Shown piece after piece: positions 32,478-41,356 of a stretch of 64,000 bases of DNA. This stretch comes from an uncultured Lachnospiraceae bacterium. GTDB lineage: Bacteria > Bacillota > Clostridia > Lachnospirales > Lachnospiraceae. The notes beneath the pieces are model-generated. The model worked only from the letters and a program-made list of their open reading frames with translations, ran no database searches and was not told where the DNA came from. The position numbers were made by a program, and so were the translations under genes. Location of the stretch: assembly GCA_900554205.1 (NCBI GenBank), contig USGM01000002.1:19849-83848 (forward strand). The letters run 5' to 3'. Position 1 is the first letter of the stretch. The number at the start of each line of letters is the position of its first letter.

Positions 32478-33578
32478 TTAAGCCTCCTTTCCGTCCTTGA
32501 TCTTCTTCGGAGAAAATCTGCTCTTGATCTTATAGGTCATCTTTTCTCTCCACTTGATACATGCAGGCGCCCAGTTAAACAGCATCATGACGATCAGAAC
32601 AACCGCATAGATCAGCATACGGTAATCGTTCAGCCCTCTCAAAAGCTCCGGGAGCAGTGTCAGAATAACCGCTGCGATCACAGATCCTCTGATATTTCCG
32701 ATACCGCCCAGCACGACAAATACCAGGATCATGATGGACATGTTATAGCCGAAGTTCTTCGGCAGCGCTGTCAGCGTTGACAGGTTATGTGCGTACAGCA
32801 CGCCTGCAACTCCCGCCAGTGCAGCGGAAATGGAGAACGCCATCAGCTTATATTTTGTAATATTGATTCCGACAGACTCCGCAGCAATCGTATTGTCACG
32901 GATTGCCATGATGGCACGCCCATCCCTTGAGTTGATAAGATTCAGCACAATAATCAGCGTAATCAGCAAAAGGAGAATGCCAATCGTAAAGGTGGAATCA
33001 TTCGGTGTACCGGTGATTCCCTGTGCGCCCTGAATGATAATCTTACCGTTCTCCGACAGATTCAGTTCGAGTGAACTCTTCGTCGAAAAATGAAAACCGT
33101 TTTCGTCGATGCCAACATACAGAATGTTGATGATATTCTTGATAATCTCGCCAAACGCAAGCGTTACGATGGCGAGGTAATCTCCCTTTAAGCGAAGTAC
33201 GGGAATACCAATCAGAAAACCGAAAAGTCCTGCGCAGAGTGCCCCGATCAGAAGCGCCAGCGTAAAGCGGACACCGGCAATCGGAATCGCATCCTGCATA
33301 CATTTTGAAAAGAAGGCTCCCGAAAAAGCGCCGACACACATAAACCCCGCATGCCCCAGACTCAGCTCGCCGAGGATGCCGACTGTCAGGTTCAGCGATA
33401 CGGCAAGGATCGCATAAATGCAAAGCGGTACCAGCAGACCCTTGAGCAGGCTGGAGACAACACCGGCAGCCATGAGAATTTCCATCAGGATGTAGGCGAA
33501 AACCACCATTCCGAAAGTAATCAGGTTACTTCTCAACCTCTTATTCGTTTTTATTTTGTTAATCAACTTTGACTTCAT
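32478..33578 (-). CDS. livM: Branched-chain amino acid ABC transporter permease LivM
   Basis: A 366-residue permease with about ten hydrophobic segments. The family loop LRLKGDYLAIVTLAFGEIIKNI and the MSIMILVFVVLGGIGNIRGSV segment identify LivM. It has a basic N-terminal extension (about 30 residues) and a basic C-terminal tail, both cytoplasmic. It lies 16 bases after livH. Confidence 0.93.
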   Translation of the reverse strand: MKSKLINKIKTNKRLRSNLITFGMVVFAYILMEILMAAGVVSSLLKGLLVPLCIYAILAVSLNLTVGILGELSLGHAGFMCVGAFSGAFFSKCMQDAIPIAGVRFTLALLIGALCAGLFGFLIGIPVLRLKGDYLAIVTLAFGEIIKNIINILYVGIDENGFHFSTKSSLELNLSENGKIIIQGAQGITGTPNDSTFTIGILLLLITLIIVLNLINSRDGRAIMAIRDNTIAAESVGINITKYKLMAFSISAALAGVAGVLYAHNLSTLTALPKNFGYNMSIMILVFVVLGGIGNIRGSVIAAVILTLLPELLRGLNDYRMLIYAVVLIVMMLFNWAPACIKWREKMTYKIKSRFSPKKIKDGKEA

Positions 33579-33594
33579 GCTCTCACCTACCCTC

Positions 33595-34479
33595 TTATAC
33601 CTTTTCCTGAATATTCTTACCGAGAATACCTGTGGGCTTAATCAGCAGGACAACGATCAGAACCGCAAACACAATGGCATCTGCCATCTGCGAGGATATG
33701 TATGCCTTCGCAAAAATCTCCACGATGCCCAGAAGGATTCCACCGATAAAGGCTCCCGGTATCGACCCGATTCCGCCGAATACCGCAGCGACGAACGCCT
33801 TGATGCCGGGCATGGAACCTGTATAGGGAGAAAGTGACGGATATGCCGAACAAAGCAATACACCCGCGATCGCCGCAAGCGCTGAGCCGATGGCGAATGT
33901 CAGTGCGATTGTGCCGTTTACATTGATTCCCATGAGCTGGGCAGCTCCCTTGTCCTCCGAAACCGCAAGCATTGCCTGTCCCGCCTTTGTCTTCTTAATG
34001 AAGAGCATCAGGCAGACCATAATTGCAATACAGGAAAGGATCGTGACGATGGTCTCTCCGGTGATTGTAATCTCTCCGCCCGCCAGTACCAGCGGCGAAA
34101 TGGAGACAACGGAGGAAAATGCCTTTGTGTTGGCACCGAATATCAGCAGTGCAACATTCTGCAGCAGGTAGCTCACACCGATCGCCGTAATCAGTACGGC
34201 AAGCGGTGATGCCGCCTTTCGCAAAGGCTTATATGCAATTCTCTCGATTCCCATGCCGAGCAGCGTACAGAGAACGACCGCCGCAAGCACACCGACCGCC
34301 GGAGGCAGTCCCAAGGTGCTGCAGATCGTATAGGTCGTAAATGCTCCGATCATAATAACGTCGCCATGGGCGAAATTCAACATTTTAGCGATACCATAGA
34401 CCATTGTATATCCAAGTGCGATCAGTGCATAAACACTGCCAAGGCTGATTCCGCTGATCAAATATCTGACAAAACTCAT
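33595..34479 (-). CDS. livH: Branched-chain amino acid ABC transporter permease LivH
   Basis: A 294-residue permease with about eight membrane segments. It starts with YLISGISLGSVYALIALGYTMVYGIAKMLNFAHGD, a run typical of LivH (N-terminal residues 6 on). The later GSMPGIKAFVAAVFGGIGSIPGAFIGG loop is also diagnostic. It is separated from livJ by 124 bases containing a terminator-like hairpin, so it is expected at lower levels than the binding protein. Confidence 0.93.
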   Translation of the reverse strand: MSFVRYLISGISLGSVYALIALGYTMVYGIAKMLNFAHGDVIMIGAFTTYTICSTLGLPPAVGVLAAVVLCTLLGMGIERIAYKPLRKAASPLAVLITAIGVSYLLQNVALLIFGANTKAFSSVVSISPLVLAGGEITITGETIVTILSCIAIMVCLMLFIKKTKAGQAMLAVSEDKGAAQLMGINVNGTIALTFAIGSALAAIAGVLLCSAYPSLSPYTGSMPGIKAFVAAVFGGIGSIPGAFIGGILLGIVEIFAKAYISSQMADAIVFAVLIVVLLIKPTGILGKNIQEKV

Positions 34480-34551
34480 ATAAACCCTCGCTCCATTTTA
34501 ATATGTATTTTCAACGTAATTAAGTATAGCAGATATGAATAAACCAATCAA

Positions 34552-34587
34552 GTAAAAATAGGGAGCTGCCTTTTCACGGCAGCCCCC
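34552..34587 (-). terminator. Partial terminator between livJ and livHMGF
   Basis: On the minus strand a GC-rich stem (34577-34587 with 34561-34570, loop about 6 bases) is followed by TATTTTTA. It sits after the binding-protein gene and before the permease genes, a common way to keep binding protein in excess. Its core (AGCTGCC/CGGCAGC) is like that of the his terminator. Confidence 0.75.
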
Positions 34588-34603
34588 ATTGGCCACTGAA
34601 AAT

Positions 34604-35761
34604 TTACATTGCCTTATATGCACCGTTCTCGATTACAACAGCCTTAGGCGCCTTGTTGGGCTCGCCGGATGCATCCCAAACAATACCCTCTCCGGTAAGA
34701 CCGTCAATCTTGATCTCCAGGAACGCAGCCTTCAAAGCCTCGCAGATATCGGAAACACTGTCAGTGGGCTTTACACCGCTCTTCTCAAGAGCAGCCTTGA
34801 TTGCATATACGCCGTCATAGGCATCTGCTGCGAACTGGTTCGGAACATCGCCGTACTTCTCCTGATAAGCCTTGACAAACTTTACAGTAAGATCATCCGT
34901 AGCGTCTGCCGCGAAAGGTGTCAGAAGCATAAGTCCCTCTGCAAGGCTGACATCAAAGTTGTCAACACCTGTCAGAATGCCGTCCATACCGTCAACGCCG
35001 AAGAACTTAGGTGCATAGCCCATACCGTTTGCCTGTGTCAGGATCAGCGCAGCCTCCTGATAATAAATAGGAAGGAATACAAGGTCTGCACCGGCATCCT
35101 TTGCCTTCTGCAGCTGAACGGAGAAGTCTGTCCTGTTATCAGCCGTAAATGCCTCTGCCGCAACGATCTCAAAGGGCTGGCTCGCAGCACCGCTCACAAA
35201 GCTCTCGTAGATACCGGTGGAATATACGTCAGAGCTGTCATAGATGATGGCAACCTTGCTTGCAAGACCGTTTTCACCGATATACTGTGCAGATGCCGCA
35301 CCCTGTGCAGGGTCTGAGAAGCATACGCGGAAGTTATTGTCATACTGCGTACATGCGACTGCCGAGCCGGAAGGGGTCAGCTGGAACATGTTATCTGCTT
35401 TTGTCTTATCCGTAACTGCAATACAGCAGCCGCTGGTAACACAGCCGAGCAGAACCTGTGCACCCCAGTCCTTTATGGTATTGTATGCGTTGACCGATCT
35501 CTCTGCATCCAGCTCATCATCCTGGAAATTCAGCTCAAGCTTATATCCGTTCACGCCGCCCGCCGCATTAATCTCGTCGATTGCAAGCTGAGCCGCATTC
35601 TTTACGCCGAGACCGTATGCCGCGCCGCTTCCGGTAATGGGTCCGATTCCACCGATCTTAAAGGTATCTGATGATGCATTCGCCCCTGAGCCGCAGCCTG
35701 CCATGGAAACTACCATCGCAGTAGCGAGAACTGTACTTAGAACTCTGTTTAATTTTTTCAT
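34604..35761 (-). CDS. livJ: Branched-chain amino acid ABC transporter substrate-binding lipoprotein
   Basis: A 385-residue lipoprotein. The signal peptide MKKLNRVLSTVLATAMVVSMAGC ends in a lipobox, with Cys at about 23. The mature part is a type I periplasmic-binding fold (FKIGGIGPITGSGAAYGLGVKNAAQLAIDEINAAGG; DDELDAERSVNAYN). The start at 35761 has GGAGGAG upstream, and an ATG 33 bases earlier is rejected. First gene of the liv operon with its own strong promoter. The ligand (Leu/Ile/Val or a related amino acid) cannot be fixed from sequence. Confidence 0.92.
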   Translation of the reverse strand: MKKLNRVLSTVLATAMVVSMAGCGSGANASSDTFKIGGIGPITGSGAAYGLGVKNAAQLAIDEINAAGGVNGYKLELNFQDDELDAERSVNAYNTIKDWGAQVLLGCVTSGCCIAVTDKTKADNMFQLTPSGSAVACTQYDNNFRVCFSDPAQGAASAQYIGENGLASKVAIIYDSSDVYSTGIYESFVSGAASQPFEIVAAEAFTADNRTDFSVQLQKAKDAGADLVFLPIYYQEAALILTQANGMGYAPKFFGVDGMDGILTGVDNFDVSLAEGLMLLTPFAADATDDLTVKFVKAYQEKYGDVPNQFAADAYDGVYAIKAALEKSGVKPTDSVSDICEALKAAFLEIKIDGLTGEGIVWDASGEPNKAPKAVVIENGAYKAM

Positions 35762-35776
35762 AAATTCTCCTCCTTT

Positions 35777-35832
35777 TTGTACAGTTATGTACAAGATGTA
35801 TCGCGTGATAATTGTATACAGGTATAATTATC
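35777..35832 (-). promoter_or_regulatory. Inverted repeats in the livJ leader
   Basis: TTGTACA (35777-35783) and TGTACAA (35788-35794) form a perfect repeat 5 bases upstream of the livJ ribosome site. A second, longer repeat at 35807-35832 pairs GATAATTGTATA with TATAATTATC. Either could be a protein operator or an mRNA structure. Confidence 0.45.
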
Positions 35833-35840
35833 ATTCCCAT

Positions 35841-35869
35841 ATCATACGGTAGCTGATACCTTTTGTCAA
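35841..35869 (-). promoter_or_regulatory. livJ promoter
   Basis: On the minus strand TTGACA (35864-35869) and TATGAT (35841-35846) are separated by 17 bases, about 80 bases upstream of the start codon. Confidence 0.85.
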
Positions 35870-35950
35870 TAAAAAAATAAAACACATCTAAAAAAAGGTG
35901 AATAAAGATCAAGATTTTTCACATAATAATAACGCGTGTACTATATCCGA

Positions 35951-35960
35951 CTACGCGTAG
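35951..35960. repeat. Perfect 10-bp palindrome CTACGCGTAG upstream of the DUF378 gene
   Basis: CTACGCGTAG is self-complementary, and a second ACGCGT lies 20 bases upstream (35932-35937). Located 15 bases before the start codon, it could be an operator. No regulator is assigned. Confidence 0.4.
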
Positions 35961-35974
35961 AATGTGAGGTAGCT

Positions 35975-36190
35975 ATGGGAAATAAATATTTAGACGGCAC
36001 AGCGCTTACGCTCGTCATCATCGGTGCAATCAACTGGTTACTGATCGCTATTTTCCGCTTTGACCTTGTAGCCTTTATCTTTGGCGACATGTCCTGGCTC
36101 TCCAGAATCATTTATGGTCTTGTCGGGCTTTGCGGTCTTTATCTCATCAGTTTTTATATGCATCTGGGCAGCCGCGCTGAGAACGCCTGA
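35975..36190 (+). CDS. DUF378 family small membrane protein
   Basis: A 71-residue protein with two membrane helices (about 9-28 and 42-61). It carries the family pattern LVIIGAINWLLIAIFRFDLVAFIFG and IIYGLVGLCGLYLI. The function of DUF378 proteins is unknown. The ATG at 35975 follows GTGAGGT; the in-frame ATG at 35936 is rejected. It is transcribed divergently from livJ and converges on rsfS. Confidence 0.85.
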   Translation: MGNKYLDGTALTLVIIGAINWLLIAIFRFDLVAFIFGDMSWLSRIIYGLVGLCGLYLISFYMHLGSRAENA

Positions 36191-36211
36191 GTCAAACAGG
36201 CATTGTAGCAC

Positions 36212-36275
36212 AAAAAAAGAAGCCATCAGCAGATAACCATGTTCAAAACATGCCCGTCCGCTGACGGCTTCTTCT
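36212..36275. terminator. Bidirectional terminator between the DUF378 gene and rsfS
   Basis: GAAGCC-A-TCAGC (36219-36230) pairs with GCTGA-C-GGCTTC (36260-36271), with one mismatch. A second small stem, CATGTT/AACATG (36238-36252), lies inside. Seven A residues at 36212-36218 give a U-run for minus-strand transcripts; a shorter T-rich stretch serves the plus strand. Confidence 0.75.
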
Positions 36276-36295
36276 AGCTTTTTAGCTTAATTTTC

Positions 36296-36661
36296 TTATG
36301 CGTTCCTGATCTGATCCACATCCGTCTGTTTACCGTCTCTCCAGATGCGCTCCAGATCATACAGCAGTCGGTTTTCCTTGTCGAAGATATGCACGATCAC
36401 ATCCCCGAAGTCCAGAAGAATCCAGTTCGCCGTGTCATAGCCCTCGATCTGCTTTGCCGGATATCCGCTGCGCCCCAGCTTCTCCTCCACATTATCGCAG
36501 AGCGCCTGAATCTGGCTCCGGTTACTTCCTCCGGCAATAATGAAGTAGTCTGCAATCACAGACACTTCGCTGATGTCAATCACACGAATGTCTTCAGCCT
36601 TCTTGTCCTCCAGTGCGTCGATCACTAATTTTGCCATTTCCAATGATTGATTCTTTTCCAA
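36296..36661 (-). CDS. rsfS: Ribosome silencing factor RsfS
   Basis: A 121-residue RsfS/Iojap protein, which binds ribosomal protein L14 and blocks subunit joining during starvation. It has the family core VSVIADYFIIAGGSNRSQIQAL and the DTANWILLDFGDVIVHIF block. I set the start at TTG 36661, 7 bases after AGGAGG. The ATG at 36685 lies inside yqeK and has no ribosome site. It is the last gene of the operon and starts 1 base after the yqeK stop. Confidence 0.9.
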   Translation of the reverse strand: MEKNQSLEMAKLVIDALEDKKAEDIRVIDISEVSVIADYFIIAGGSNRSQIQALCDNVEEKLGRSGYPAKQIEGYDTANWILLDFGDVIVHIFDKENRLLYDLERIWRDGKQTDVDQIRNA

Positions 36662-36662
36662 T

Positions 36663-37238
36663 TTACATCCTCCTGCAATATTCATAGGTTATCTCTGTCA
36701 TAGGATCAAGCTCGCCGCCCGTAGCCTTCAGGTAGGAAAGCGTGTCCTCTAAGATTTTCAGCATGGCGGCATCGAGATCGGTAAAGGCAAGCTGCCGGAT
36801 TTCCGTAAGATTCGGAGCCTGTCTCCTTCCCGGCTCGATATAATCCGCAACAAAGACGATCCGCTCGAGCAGGCTCATATTCTCGCGCCCAGTGGTATGG
36901 AAGCGGATGGCATTCAGAATGTCGGGATTTGTGATCCCGTACTTTTCCCTCGCCAGATATTCTCCCACCTTGGCGTGCAGCAGAAAAGGATTCCTGCGCT
37001 CAATGTCCGTCATGGGAATCTGGTGCTTTTCACAGATACTCACTCTCTTTTCGTCGGTCAGACATTTCGCACAGTCATGCAGAAGCCCTGCAATCTGGGC
37101 ATCCGTGACATCCGCCTGATACTTCATCGCCAGTGCGGCAGCCGTAAATTCCACGCCGAGCGTATGTGCAAAGCGCTTTTCGTCCTGCACCTTCTCCATC
37201 TTTTTCCTGAGCTTTCGCAAATATTTTGCCTTATCCAC
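36663..37238 (-). CDS. yqeK: HD-domain protein YqeK, probable Ap4A hydrolase
   Basis: A 191-residue HD-superfamily phosphohydrolase; YqeK relatives cleave diadenosine tetraphosphate symmetrically. HD motifs are RFAHTLGVE, LLHDCAKCLTDE (about 50-61), HAKVGEYLA and IRFHTTG. The start is GTG at 37238, after AAAGGGG. It overlaps nadD by 8 bases. The nadD-yqeK-rsfS order is a standard Firmicutes arrangement. Confidence 0.92.
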   Translation of the reverse strand: MDKAKYLRKLRKKMEKVQDEKRFAHTLGVEFTAAALAMKYQADVTDAQIAGLLHDCAKCLTDEKRVSICEKHQIPMTDIERRNPFLLHAKVGEYLAREKYGITNPDILNAIRFHTTGRENMSLLERIVFVADYIEPGRRQAPNLTEIRQLAFTDLDAAMLKILEDTLSYLKATGGELDPMTEITYEYCRRM

Positions 37239-37836
37239 GGTAAAACCCCTTTTCTTGAATATAAGTCAACACTGCGTCAGGCACGAGATAACGGATACTC
37301 TTCCCCGCTGCAACCCGCTCCCTGATTTCAGAGGAGGAAACGGAAAAACGCAGGAACGGCATCAGCAGTATCTCGCCGCCGAATTTTTCCTGTAACGCGG
37401 ATGCCTTTGCCTGCAGCTCCTCCATCGGAACGGCATCTCTGACCGCCGCGATCAGGGCTGCACGCCGAAAAATAGCCTCGGGCTTTCGCCAGTTCTCTAT
37501 CGAGAAAAGGCAGTCCGCACCCATGATAAAATAGAACTTATCCCCGGAGAAGCTTTTGCATAACTGTTCCAGTGTCTCATAAGTGTAGGTGTAGCCGTCC
37601 CGGACAATCTCCGTGTCCATGCAGCGCAGCTTCGGATTCCCCTGCACCGCAAGTTCCGCCATATGCAGTCTCTCTTCTCCCGGCAGGATCTGTCTTCCGG
37701 CTTTCTTATACGGCATTCCCGCAGGGATCAGCCAGACCTCGTCGAGCCCTGCGCTGTCCATAGCCCATTCGGCAAGCAGTAAATGCCCTGTGTGAACCGG
37801 ATCGAAGGTTCCGCCCAAAATACCAATCTTACGCAT
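37231..37836 (-). CDS. nadD: Nicotinate-nucleotide adenylyltransferase
   Basis: A 201-residue NadD that adenylates nicotinate mononucleotide on the way to NAD. The nucleotidyltransferase motif GGTFDPVHTGHL is at residues 9-20, and SSSEIRERV near residue 168 corresponds to the ISSTxIR motif. It has the usual family length. It lies between yhbY and yqeK. Confidence 0.95.
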   Translation of the reverse strand: MRKIGILGGTFDPVHTGHLLLAEWAMDSAGLDEVWLIPAGMPYKKAGRQILPGEERLHMAELAVQGNPKLRCMDTEIVRDGYTYTYETLEQLCKSFSGDKFYFIMGADCLFSIENWRKPEAIFRRAALIAAVRDAVPMEELQAKASALQEKFGGEILLMPFLRFSVSSSEIRERVAAGKSIRYLVPDAVLTYIQEKGFYRG

Positions 37837-37853
37837 TGTCCTGAATAACCTCT

Positions 37854-38144
37854 TTATTTCGGAAGCTCGATCTTCGGCTTGTCCTTATCCGGCTTATAGA
37901 GCACGAATTTCTTACCGATGACCTGAACCAGCTGGGAGTGCGTTCTCTCCGCAACCATCTGTGCAATTTCCGTCGGATCATCTGCGCAGTTCTTCAGAAC
38001 TGCAACCTTGATCAGCTCATTCTTATTAAATGCCTCGCCGATCGCCTCCGTCAGTTCCGGCGTGAGACTGGACTTTCCAACCTGAAAAACGGGGTTGAGA
38101 TTGCTCGCCAGACTCTTAAGGTATGCTCTCTGTTTACTTGTCAT
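37854..38144 (-). CDS. yhbY: YhbY-type ribosome assembly RNA-binding protein
   Basis: A 96-residue CRS1/YhbY-domain protein that binds pre-50S particles. It reads MTSKQRAYLKSLASNL, then the conserved VGKSSLTPELTEAI and NELIKVAVLKNC. It ends with the VVGx-type hairpin, here VIGKKFVLYKPDKDKP. The ATG at 38144 is 8 bases after AGGAGG; a GTG at 38153 overlaps that site and is rejected. Confidence 0.92.
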   Translation of the reverse strand: MTSKQRAYLKSLASNLNPVFQVGKSSLTPELTEAIGEAFNKNELIKVAVLKNCADDPTEIAQMVAERTHSQLVQVIGKKFVLYKPDKDKPKIELPK

Positions 38145-38161
38145 CCCCCTCACCTCCTGTG

Positions 38162-39516
<1,355 letters not shown>

Positions 39517-39528
39517 TCTGCATTCGGA

Positions 39529-39813
39529 TTACTGTTCTACGGGGTAAACAGAAGCCTGCTTCTTATCTCTACCCTTTCTCTCGAAACGAAGAACACCGTC
39601 AACCAGTGCAAACAGGGTATCGTCTCCGCCGATTCCTACATTGACACCGGGATGAATCTTGGTTCCACGCTGTCTGTAAAGAATGTTTCCAGCCTTTACA
39701 AACTGTCCGTCAGCTCTCTTCGCACCTAATCTCTTGGACTCGGAATCTCTACCGTTCTTGGTAGAACCAACTCCCTTTTTATGAGCGAAAAATTGAAGGT
39801 TCATATTCAACAT
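39529..39813 (-). CDS. rpmA: 50S ribosomal protein L27 with cleavable N-terminal extension
   Basis: A 94-residue L27. It starts [28 protein letters not shown]. The LQFFA segment is the Firmicutes N-terminal extension that the Prp protease removes to expose the residues reaching the peptidyl-transferase centre. The prp gene lies 3 bases upstream of it. GAGGAGG is 8 bases before the first ATG, so the extension is translated. Confidence 0.97.
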   Translation of the reverse strand: MLNMNLQFFAHKKGVGSTKNGRDSESKRLGAKRADGQFVKAGNILYRQRGTKIHPGVNVGIGGDDTLFALVDGVLRFERKGRDKKQASVYPVEQ

Positions 39814-39816
39814 GGT

Positions 39817-40152
39817 CTACACCTCCTCGAATTTTACTTGCAAATACTTCTCTCCGTATTCCTTGCTGAGCTCCGTCAGTGAAAACACCATGGAATCCAT
39901 CAGGAAAGCGGATTTTTCCTGCAAGGTACTCTCGAAATCACATTTCAGGAATCCTGTCTGTTCGTTCTGCGTCGTTTTCAGCTTCTCGCCCGCCAGCTCC
40001 TCCAGTGAATTGATCGTGCCAATTGTCAGCGCGGATATCGCCGCACACAGCACATCCGGCTTTCGCCACCATTTTGCGTACCCTGCATGTCCCATACAGT
40101 AAAAGCCTCTGTAGGAACCATCTTTTTCCTTACAAATCACTACAGTTGTCAT
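39817..40152 (-). CDS. prp: Ribosomal-processing cysteine protease Prp
   Basis: A 111-residue cysteine protease that trims L27. The catalytic His and Cys are in GHAGYA (about residue 21) and DVLCAAISAL (about 35). It sits between rplU and rpmA, the invariant place for prp in Firmicutes. Its ATG overlaps the rplU stop by one base (TAATG), so it is translationally coupled. Confidence 0.95.
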   Translation of the reverse strand: MTTVVICKEKDGSYRGFYCMGHAGYAKWWRKPDVLCAAISALTIGTINSLEELAGEKLKTTQNEQTGFLKCDFESTLQEKSAFLMDSMVFSLTELSKEYGEKYLQVKFEEV

Positions 40153-40457
40153 TATGCATTGATCTTGTCGATCTTAACCTGAGTGTATGCTTGTCTGTGA
40201 CCGTTTTTCTTGTGGTAGCCGGTTTTTCTCTTGTACTTATATACAATAACCTTCTTACCTCTTCCCTGCTCCATAACAGTTGCAGATACAGTTGCTTTCG
40301 CAACGTCCTCGCCAACCTTGAGGGTTCCGTCACTTACTGCGATCACCTGGTCAAAAGAAACAGTATTTCCGGGCTCAACATCAAGCTTTTCAACCTTAAT
40401 CACATCTCCCTCGGAAACCTTATACTGCTTTCCACCGGTTGCAATAATTGCGTACAT
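40152..40457 (-). CDS. rplU: 50S ribosomal protein L21
   Basis: A 101-residue L21 that begins MYAIIATGGKQYKVSEGD and ends in the basic KVIVYKYKRKTGYHKKNGHRQAYTQVKID region. It is the first gene of the rplU-prp-rpmA-obgE-yhbY-nadD-yqeK-rsfS block. GGAGGTG precedes the ATG. The long structured leader upstream suggests autoregulation. Confidence 0.97.
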   Translation of the reverse strand: MYAIIATGGKQYKVSEGDVIKVEKLDVEPGNTVSFDQVIAVSDGTLKVGEDVAKATVSATVMEQGRGKKVIVYKYKRKTGYHKKNGHRQAYTQVKIDKINA

Positions 40458-40572
40458 AATATAGGCACCTCCTATTCATGAACTACGGCTGCGCTTTCGT
40501 TCATTTACTCGCTGACTTTGGTGATCCCTGTTCTTACGGACAGACATACTTCTACCGAGTCATGCGGCATAC
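40458..40572 (-). promoter_or_regulatory. Probable L21 leader (ribosomal protein autoregulation)
   Basis: About 115 bases of untranslated leader separate the predicted start point from the rplU ATG. The two ends of the leader contain complementary CTACGG/CCGTAG, and inner GTATG/CATAC-like and GAACGAAAGC elements suggest a folded structure. Rfam describes an L21 leader at this place in Firmicutes; identity is inferred from position and length. Confidence 0.55.
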
Positions 40573-40578
40573 CGTAGT

Positions 40579-40608
40579 ATAATAGCATGAGGTGCCTGAT
40601 AATGTCAA
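40579..40608 (-). promoter_or_regulatory. rplU promoter
   Basis: On the minus strand TTGACA (40603-40608) and TATTAT (40579-40584) have an 18-base spacer. It is the only strong promoter seen for the rplU-to-rsfS block. Confidence 0.8.
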
Positions 40609-40622
40609 TAGTTTTTATTTAA

Positions 40623-41249
40623 TTAATTGCTTTTCTTTTCAAAGTCCTCTATGTACTGGACAATCAGCTTAACTGTGCCCTCGATTCCGAGAATGCTGCT
40701 GTTGATGCAGAGGTCGTAGCTGTCCGCACGTCCCCACTTCTTTGAGGAATAGTAATTGTAGTAGCTCTGGCGCTGCTTATCCTTCTTGATAATCATGTCC
40801 TTTGCCTTTGACTCGGTCAGGCTGTATCTCTCCATGATCCGCTTCACCTTTGTCTCCTCGTCACCGAAGATAAAGAGGTTTACAACGTTCTTGTAGTCAG
40901 CCAGCGCATAGTCCGCACATCTTCCGACAATAACACAGGGTTCCTCATCCGCAATTTTCTTGATAGTATCAAACTGCGCCAGAAAAACCTTATGGCTGAT
41001 CGGCATATCCACAAAGGAGGATGCATTGTAGCCGAAGGAATAGGTATCCATGACAAGATTGTATAAGAAAGAGTTTGTGGGGCGTTCATCGTGGTTCTGG
41101 ATCATCTCCTCACAGAAACCGCTCTCCTTTGCCGCTCTGCTCAAAAGCTCCTTGTCATAACATTTGATTCCAAAATAATCTGCCACCCTCTCGCCGATTT
41201 CCCGTCCGGCGGAACCAAACTGTCTTCCGATTGTAATCACTGTATTCAT
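40623..41249 (-). CDS. Cytidylate kinase-like protein (second paralogue)
   Basis: A 208-residue paralogue of the protein at 30285-30917. It shares the N-terminal VITIGRQFGSAGREIGERVAD glycine-rich loop, the CVIVGRCADYAL block near residue 105 and the C-terminal DSYDLCINSSILG block. It differs in the middle region. It has its own promoter and stands alone between rplU and rluD. Substrate unknown; a nucleotide kinase role is only inferred. Confidence 0.85.
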   Translation of the reverse strand: MNTVITIGRQFGSAGREIGERVADYFGIKCYDKELLSRAAKESGFCEEMIQNHDERPTNSFLYNLVMDTYSFGYNASSFVDMPISHKVFLAQFDTIKKIADEEPCVIVGRCADYALADYKNVVNLFIFGDEETKVKRIMERYSLTESKAKDMIIKKDKQRQSYYNYYSSKKWGRADSYDLCINSSILGIEGTVKLIVQYIEDFEKKSN

Positions 41250-41315
41250 ATAGCCTACCTCGCTTCTCTCAAGAGTCTGAAATTCGAGAGTATCCTTCCC
41301 TCTTCAGCTATATTT

Positions 41316-41344
41316 ATTATATACCATTTTGGCGTTTTTCACAA
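41316..41344 (-). promoter_or_regulatory. Promoter of the second kinase-like gene
   Basis: On the minus strand TTGTGA (41339-41344) and TATAAT (41316-41321) are 17 bases apart, about 65 bases before the start codon. Confidence 0.7.
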
Positions 41345-41356
41345 GAAATTTTCTCA

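Noticed and set aside
40481..40596. GGCACCTC at 40589-40596 (minus strand) is complementary to the rplU ribosome-site region GAGGTGCC and could hide it.
   Set aside because: The upstream half lies in the spacer between the rplU -35 and -10, so it should not be in the transcript.
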